A stretch of 64,000 nt of DNA from Typhlomys cinereus (taxonomy: Eukaryota > Chordata > Mammalia > Rodentia > Platacanthomyidae): assembly GCA_023101885.1 (NCBI GenBank), contig JALPQD010000639.1:620001-684000 (forward strand). The letters run 5' to 3'. The first letter of the stretch is position 1; each line of letters opens with the position of its first letter. This document shows, in pieces, positions 58,330-64,000 of the stretch. The translations under genes and the position numbers were made by a program. Below the pieces are notes generated by a model that saw only the letters and a program-made list of their open reading frames with translations, was not told the DNA's origin and did not search any database.

Positions 58330-59335
58330 ATGATTTCATGTATTACTTAGGACTAAACCAAAGACTGTGTGCATGTTATTGAACAACACTGCTAATTAAG
58401 TCATGCCTATAACAGAAAGCTAGCAAAGAGAGAATTTCACTTTAGGGAGTAGTCTATTGTATTACATATGCATAGCTCTAGGGGAGAAATTATAGAGGAA
58501 AGGAACATGAGAACAAAAGAGAGTCTATTTTAAAAAGGGTAAAAGGTTTGTGAGAGAGAATAAAAGGAACTGTTAACTAGGCAGATGTCACAGGAGTTCC
58601 CAAACAGGAAATCTCTTTGTCACTGTGGAATCAACTACTTCATAGCAGGAAATGTCTGGATTTTAAAACCCTGTGTGCTACAGTTCAATCTGTGATCCAA
58701 ATATTATTGAAGATATGATCTGGAGGATTCACATACTATCTCTGATCCTGTGGCTTTGTGTCTAAGGGGGGGAAAGGTCAACCTTTCCTCTAAGATAGAT
58801 GTGTTGACAAAATGATATTAATGGAAAAAATGGAGTGAAAAATATATTGTTCATTTCCTGACAGGTACAGCAGAACACAGAGCAGACTCTATGCTTTTCA
58901 TCTCTAATAAAAAGTTGCAACAAAGGCAGCAAAAGTTTATCCAACAATTAATTTCCAGTATGACAAATTTATCAGTTAGGACTTTTAGAGTTCTACATTC
59001 CAGACTTGATGTTCTGTATAACTGTGATTTTTTTAAACTATAGTTTGATATCTAACCCTAACACATTGAAGCTCACAAAAATATTGCCACCATATAAAAA
59101 TACATCCATATCTTTTGTAAAATCTTTCTAGACATTTATGCTATGACTCTCAAAATGCTTCAAGTTAAATGTCCATTATAAACAGTACGTAGAATTCAAT
59201 GACAAAATACTATATTATGAAAAACTGTATTACTTTGTTTTATAAATGGTAGTGGTGTCTTACTTTCCAGCACTATCTCCAGGGTACTCTGTCTGCCATC
59301 GATAAAACCAGCTTTTTAAAAATATCCATGGTGGG
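58330..59335. other. Unique non-coding stretch
   Basis: No repeat recognised and no coding frame. Confidence 0.4.
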
Positions 59336-59339
59336 GTAG

Positions 59340-59525
59340 GTACCCCTCATGGCACTTCATATGTGGAGTCCACGAGTTTGTTTTCAGCTCTTTGCCCCTC
59401 ATGGATTCCATGCCTGGAGTCCATGAGTTCTCCAGGTGCCCGACATGAGACTCTGTTTCTGGAATAAGCATTTTTTATTCTGTTCTTCCTTTCCTTGATA
59501 AACTCTACCTTGATCCTCAAAAAGT
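59340..59525 (+). mobile_element. ERV LTR fragment with palindromic units (copy 3)
   Basis: Two palindromic units 52 bp apart (CCTCATGG at 59345 and 59397) are followed by 'ttgataaactctaccttgat' and 'cctcaaaaag', which aligns with the polyA region of the reverse-strand copy at 2.7 kb ('aataaactttgccttaatcc'). The second unit has 12-bp arms 59398-59409 and 59416-59427 around a 6-nt loop, 11 of 12 pairs matching. The upstream part of the LTR with its TATA-like box is missing. Confidence 0.65.
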
Positions 59526-59719
59526 AAATAAATAAAATAGCCATGGTGTTTGGTTTTGGTTTTAAAGATGTTTTATTGACTACATTCAAAAGTTGAAAAA
59601 TTATCTGCCCAAATTTTGTTCAATGCAATGAAACAATCGAGGTAAAAGGGCTCGTTTCCTAGGAGGCAGGGTTCCTGAAAAGAAACTTGCACATGAGGGA
59701 GAAGTTGGTTTGCCACATT

Positions 59720-60104
59720 TGTGCTATAGTTTCAGTACCTCCCTGGTAGGGTTCTATGTTAGAATTTTAATGAGCAATGAAGTTGTGTTGGAAGGTGAGT
59801 GCTGGGGGAAGTGTTTAGGTGGATTTCTCTTGATGGATTCCTGGTGCTTTCTCACAAGGATCCATTAGCTGTTGCTTTTAATTAATCAATCCTCAATTCT
59901 TCCTTTCACAAAGATCGGCTCATCCACTCTACTTTTTTCTGTGAGTTAAGTCAACATAAGGCCTTCTCTAAAAGCTAACTGGATACCAGAAGCATTCTTT
60001 TGGACTTCCTATCCTCCAGAACCCTAAGCCAAAACAAATTTGTTTTCTTCATAATGTATCCAATCACAAGGATTCTATTACTGCAACAGGAAACAGACTA
60101 TGGC
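59720..60104 (+). mobile_element. MaLR (MST/MLT1-type) LTR
   Basis: Starts 'tgtgctatagtttcag', has 'gggggaagtgtttaggt' and 'tggtgctttctcacaagg' in the middle and ends 'ggaaacagactatggc'. This follows the landmark order of MST/THE1-type LTRs. Diverged; boundaries within about 10 bp. Confidence 0.6.
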
Positions 60105-61388
60105 TATCTGATTTGACACTTCAAAATAGATTTCCCAATCTATTTGTTCCTGCCCAATCCCCCACTCTACCCCATCTCCCAAAAAGAAATCACCCTGAAC
60201 CTTGGCTCACTCATAAGAAAATTCTAGAGTTTTGAGTTGATTCAAATCATTATGATTCAATTTATTCTACCACTTTCAAAAAAAGTAAAAAAGATAACTT
60301 TTCACTATACAATTATTCTTTTGATGGAATAAGCTTAATTTTGTTGTACAGAATTTCATTAGGTTCTAAGCTGTTTATTTCAAAGTACCCATCAAGTAGG
60401 TCTTTGTTAGGAAGCTTCCAGAAAGGTGCTTTCTTTACTTTTCTAGCCCCAATGTGACTCTTAAGGTTTCAACTATCTCTTCCATAAATAAAAAGAGCAT
60501 ACTTTGAGACTTATTTAAAACAATCATTATGATTTAGCTTCCTGATATAATTTCACATACATATTTTAGACCTTTTAGGATTAGTGACTTCTTATGATTA
60601 ACCAAGTCAAAATCAAATTATAATATATGTAGAAGAAAAACATATAGAAGATTATGAAAAAGTTAGCATTGAAAGAAAATGTTAAAATGCATCTACTATG
60701 TTATTCACCTTCATGTTGGGTTCTTTCTAAAGATTCTTATGTTTGTGGAGGGGAAAGGTCCTTGTCATCTACTTTAGTTTGTGTGTCCCAACAGAGTATA
60801 AGGTTCACAAACCTTCAGGCGATGGATACTCAATAAATATTTTTGACAATGGCTGAAATACAGAATACATAGCTTTGCCCGACCCAACCTGTCACAAATG
60901 AATATAAATGACTTCCTTTGCTGAGTGTCTGCTTTTATAAACTTCCAATCCTGTATCTTAATGTTCTAACCAGGCATAGAATCTCTTCCTCAAAATTTAC
61001 TAGATCATGGGGAGTCTATGTCAAGAACAGTAATGTTCCTTTCATGCAGTAGCTTAAGTGTTAATATGATATATCTCTACTATTAAATTGTAAGAGGTTT
61101 TAGGAGGAAAGGATTTTTAGCACTGGGTAGAAGATACTTTACTACATTTCTCTTGACATTTCAACAGATAGTTCCCAGAAATTCTTGTGGTAAAACTAGA
61201 GACAACTAGAAGAAAAATGTCTTGTTTCATTCTGATTCACATAAAATAAGAAATTTCGTGTAACACTGAATTGTCTTACCTGGGTCAATTTTAGTAGAAC
61301 AAAAATCATAGACAGAGATATGTATGGGTAAATGAAGACAGAAATGAAGACAGTGAAATAAAAATTAAAATCCAAGAATGCCTGTCAT

Positions 61389-61390
<2 letters not shown>
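60105..61390. other. Unique AT-rich non-coding stretch
   Basis: No recognised repeat or gene. Confidence 0.4.
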
Positions 61391-61391
<1 letters not shown>

Positions 61392-61435
<44 letters not shown>

Positions 61436-61668
61436 AGTCACTGTATGTTTCTATGGAGGACCAAAGGTGACTTCAGGAATCATCCTGCATTGCTTCTACC
61501 TCCTTCTTGCTTCGCTCTGAGATTTTCCAGGCTCTGCCCACCAGGGCCAGAAATACAGGCCTCCACTCTTTTCTGCCTAGTGTTTTTATGTGAGACCTGG
61601 GATCTGAACTCAGTACTTCTGCCTGCAGAGATAGAGTCTTAATCCCTGAGCTGTCTCTCCTGCCCATG
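61392..61668 (-). mobile_element. tRNA-derived SINE, old subfamily, reverse strand
   Basis: A (TG)n run of about 30 nt, then 'ggaccaaaggtgacttcagg', 'ccaggctctgcccaccaggg' and antisense boxes ('gggatctgaactcagtactt', 'taatccctgagctgtctctc'). Best preserved of the old reverse-strand copies. Confidence 0.8.
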
Positions 61669-61694
61669 CCTTTCATTTTAAAATAATAAATTTA

Positions 61695-62005
61695 AGGAGT
61701 ATGGTGGTAAAATGGTTACTGAGGTGCTCATCTAAAAGTTTGAGAATTTGCATTCATTTTTCCAGAACCCACACAAAAAAACTGGATGCTTCTAATTTTA
61801 GCACTCAGGAGGAAGAGGAAGGTATATCCACAATTACCTGACCTTGACTACTAAAGATCTTCAGACTGGTGAGAAACCCTGTTTCAAAAAGACCATAGAG
61901 GATCAGCAACTTAAGAAAGGCAGTGGAAGCCAACTTCTGTCTTCTACATAAATAAACACATATGCTTTCTTATCCATAAACATATGCAAATGTGCATCAC
62001 ATACA
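61695..62005 (+). mobile_element. B4/RSINE-like SINE
   Basis: Diverged head followed by 'gagaaaccctgtttcaaaaa' and 'gaagccaacttctgtcttct' body motifs and a tail of 'acataaataaacacatatg'. It lies about 25 bp from the preceding SINE in opposite orientation. Confidence 0.55.
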
Positions 62006-62195
62006 CACAAACAAGAAGAAGGAGAAGGAGGAGAAGAAGTAGAAAGAAGATTAAATGGGAAGGAGGAGGAGGAAGAGGAAGATTATAAGAAAAACGAGGA
62101 GGATGAGCATGAGGAAGAAGAAGTATGTAAAGAAGAAATAGAAAGACAAAGGGGAGAACAAAGGGGAAGAAAGAGGGTGAGGAGAAAGAGAAATA
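62006..62195 (+). repeat. Purine-rich (GAA/GGA)n tract
   Basis: About 190 nt of mostly purine on the plus strand. Antisense Leu/Ser/Phe-rich frames at 62051-62307 derive from it. It may have grown from the tail of the SINE upstream. Confidence 0.85.
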
Positions 62196-62199
62196 TTAT

Positions 62200-62985
62200 A
62201 TATTGCATAATCATAAAGTGGATAAAAAAGACAACACAAACACTGCCAGTTTTGTGCCTGATATTAGAACATACAAACATGTAGACTCTGCAAGCACGTG
62301 TTTTCATGAGAAAATCTCAAAGAATGGAAATCAAATGTCCACAGTAAACATTTTTGTTATTGAGGTTTTAGAGGATTTTGCTACACTTAGCAGAATGCAC
62401 AGCCGGATTTCATTTTCAAATCATTCTGTACTAAATTCAGAAAACACTCTATTAAATATAAATATTATTATTTTTAAAATTCCTTAAGCTGAAAAATGTT
62501 TTTCAAAGACAAAAAAAGCATCCTTTGTGTAAAGATTTCAATGGGTTTTCTCTCTTGCAGGCAGAGTTTAAAAGTGTGAAGCCCCAAAACATCAGTGCAG
62601 CCTTGGTTCCTGCAGTTTAGGAGAAAATCTAAGCTCTAGACTTGGGATGTAGTAAAAACCATCAAATGAACTTCAAGACAATAAACTAAACATTGCTTTC
62701 TTTAGCATTGTCATAAATATCACTATACAGATATGTAAGATTACATTTAAAATTTAGGTAACCAGTAGCTAAATTTTCCAAAATTTTAATGCCACAATTC
62801 ACTTCAAAAGGACATTAAAGATATGCCTTTTCATATTACTGGAGGTTTTTTTTTAAGTTGTTATTAAGTCTTATAATCTGAACATAAACCAAATGTTTAA
62901 TTTGAAAAGTTCAGTGATGCTCAGTAAGGTACTAAGTGTGCTAAGTGGTTTTGTGTGACATATTTATTTGCCCTTTTAAAGGCAG
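62200..62985. other. Unique non-coding stretch
   Basis: The 94-codon frame at 62203-62487 has no recognised domain. No repeat recognised. Confidence 0.4.
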
Positions 62986-62990
62986 AGGAA

Positions 62991-62993
<3 letters not shown>

Positions 62994-63052
<59 letters not shown>
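62994..63052 (+). repeat. (TC)n microsatellite
   Basis: A pure TC run of about 59 nt, followed by a C/T-rich stretch to about 63190. Overlapping Ser/Leu frames are artefacts. Confidence 0.95.
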
Positions 63053-63056
<4 letters not shown>

Positions 63057-63639
63057 CCTCCCTCCCTTTTTCCACCTCCCCCTCCCTCTCACTCTTCTGC
63101 CCAGGACTCTTGTCAACTTCCTCCCTCCATTTTGTCCATAGCAGCTCTCTTCCTACCCTCCCTGACTTTAAACTATCCTGTGTTAAGGCTACGTTATGGT
63201 TCTCTTGACCACCAGGCGCCCCTATTGAGCCTCTAAAAATAATAATGGCACAAAGTTAGAGATGAATTTGGCTTTTCGGACCAGGGGTCAAGGATATGAG
63301 AATTGCCACACAGTAATTCAGTAAAAGAATTTTTGCTGTTGTTTAATTTTGTTACCTTGGACCTTCTTTTATTTTCAACTTCTCTGACTTTCTTAGTGAA
63401 AGAGACTCATTCTAATAAACTCCAAAGAGGACTCATGAGTTGAAAATTTATATTTTTACCTTGACCTATTAATATTCAATATTTGACATTTTAGAACTTG
63501 TCAGTTAGACAATCAGTTGGATATATTGTGAAGTTAATTTGTATAATAGTGGTTTTTGCTAAATCAAATTCTTGTCAAACAATTATGGAATTAGCATAGA
63601 AAGTTCTTGACTACATTTTACCTTAAAGGTAATAATAAG

Positions 63640-64000
63640 TCAATTAAAAAGATTCACTGGGAATTTCAATGCCTCCTTGCTACGATGCATATCATTGTAC
63701 TTATATTATGTCGCATGGTTGTTGCTGGTAGAATCGCATAGCTTTGCATCTTACCCTGCCACATTCACCTTGCTTTGACCTGCTGAGTATTTCCTGCAGT
63801 TTGTTTTATTTATCATGTGTGATGGGCAAATGAGATCACTAATTAGCTTATGCATTAATTACTTTTCCATCTGTGTTCCCTTTTAGAGAAGCAGGTAAAG
63901 CAAAGGCAGCTGATTAAGATTAAAGTTGTCTCCTTACCTCTCCCTGCTTGATTCTTTCTGGTCTATGTATTTCTTGTTGTCTCAAGTGTATGAGAGAACT
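63640..64000. promoter_or_regulatory. Candidate regulatory block at window edge
   Basis: A repeat-free stretch with dense motif matches: CTAATTAG (63839-63846), ATGCATTAATTA (63850-63861), an E-box CAGCTG (63907-63912) overlapping GATTA (63912-63916), and a second GATTA at 63918-63922. These are homeodomain, POU/homeodomain, bHLH and OTX-type core sequences. It may continue beyond the window. Activity and conservation are inferred only. Confidence 0.35.

Noticed and set aside
1..64000. Undescribed protein-based system such as a defence island or biosynthetic cluster
   Set aside because: No coding density, no operon-like layout and no recognisable protein domain outside retroelement fossils. 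The content is typical mammalian intergenic or intronic DNA.

Overview
The window is nuclear DNA from a mammal, almost certainly a rodent. It holds tRNA-derived SINEs of the B2/B4/ID type, decayed B1-like elements, one recognisable ID element, MaLR-type LTRs and rodent-style L1 3' ends with G-rich tails. The youngest SINE family does not match the mouse or rat B2 consensus as I remember it, so a non-murine rodent is more likely; that part is inference. I see no protein-coding gene, no splice-supported exon series, no tRNA or rRNA gene and no CpG island. All longer open frames lie in repeats or simple sequence, or lack any recognisable domain. The window reads as a gene desert or the inside of a very large intron.

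Layout. 0-5 kb: unique sequence with an MLT1-like LTR fragment, an old SINE and a reverse-strand ERV LTR (2.7-3.2 kb). 5-9 kb: a purine tract, an L1 tail, three MaLR/MLT1 LTRs (one inserted inside another), a young SINE and a second copy of the ERV LTR carrying a palindromic tandem array. 10-22 kb: young SINEs at 10.1 and 19.9 kb, a large TATC/TGTC microsatellite, a solo MaLR LTR at 13.1 kb, several L1 3' ends, and ID/B1/B4 fossils. 22-37 kb: fewer repeats and the best candidates for conserved regulatory DNA (25.7-26.4, 29.3-29.6 and 34.5-35.8 kb). 38-45.5 kb: a cluster of MaLR proviral remains, including two homologous elements in opposite orientation. 45.6-53 kb: a young SINE, fossil L1 ORF1 sequence and another L1 tail. 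53-64 kb: single LTRs, SINEs and microsatellites, ending in a repeat-poor homeodomain-motif-rich stretch at 63.6-64.0 kb.

The most unusual items are: (1) an ERV LTR family present three times (2.7, 8.6 and 59.3 kb), whose section downstream of the TATA box carries a variable number of roughly 50-bp imperfect palindromes; (2) an inverted pair of about 1.2-2.2 kb MaLR elements whose internal regions align along their length; (3) five young SINE copies, four of them with 13-17 bp target-site duplications; (4) several repeat-free blocks with clustered transcription-factor-like motifs. Nothing here supports a new protein system. All family names come from sequence recall, not a database search.
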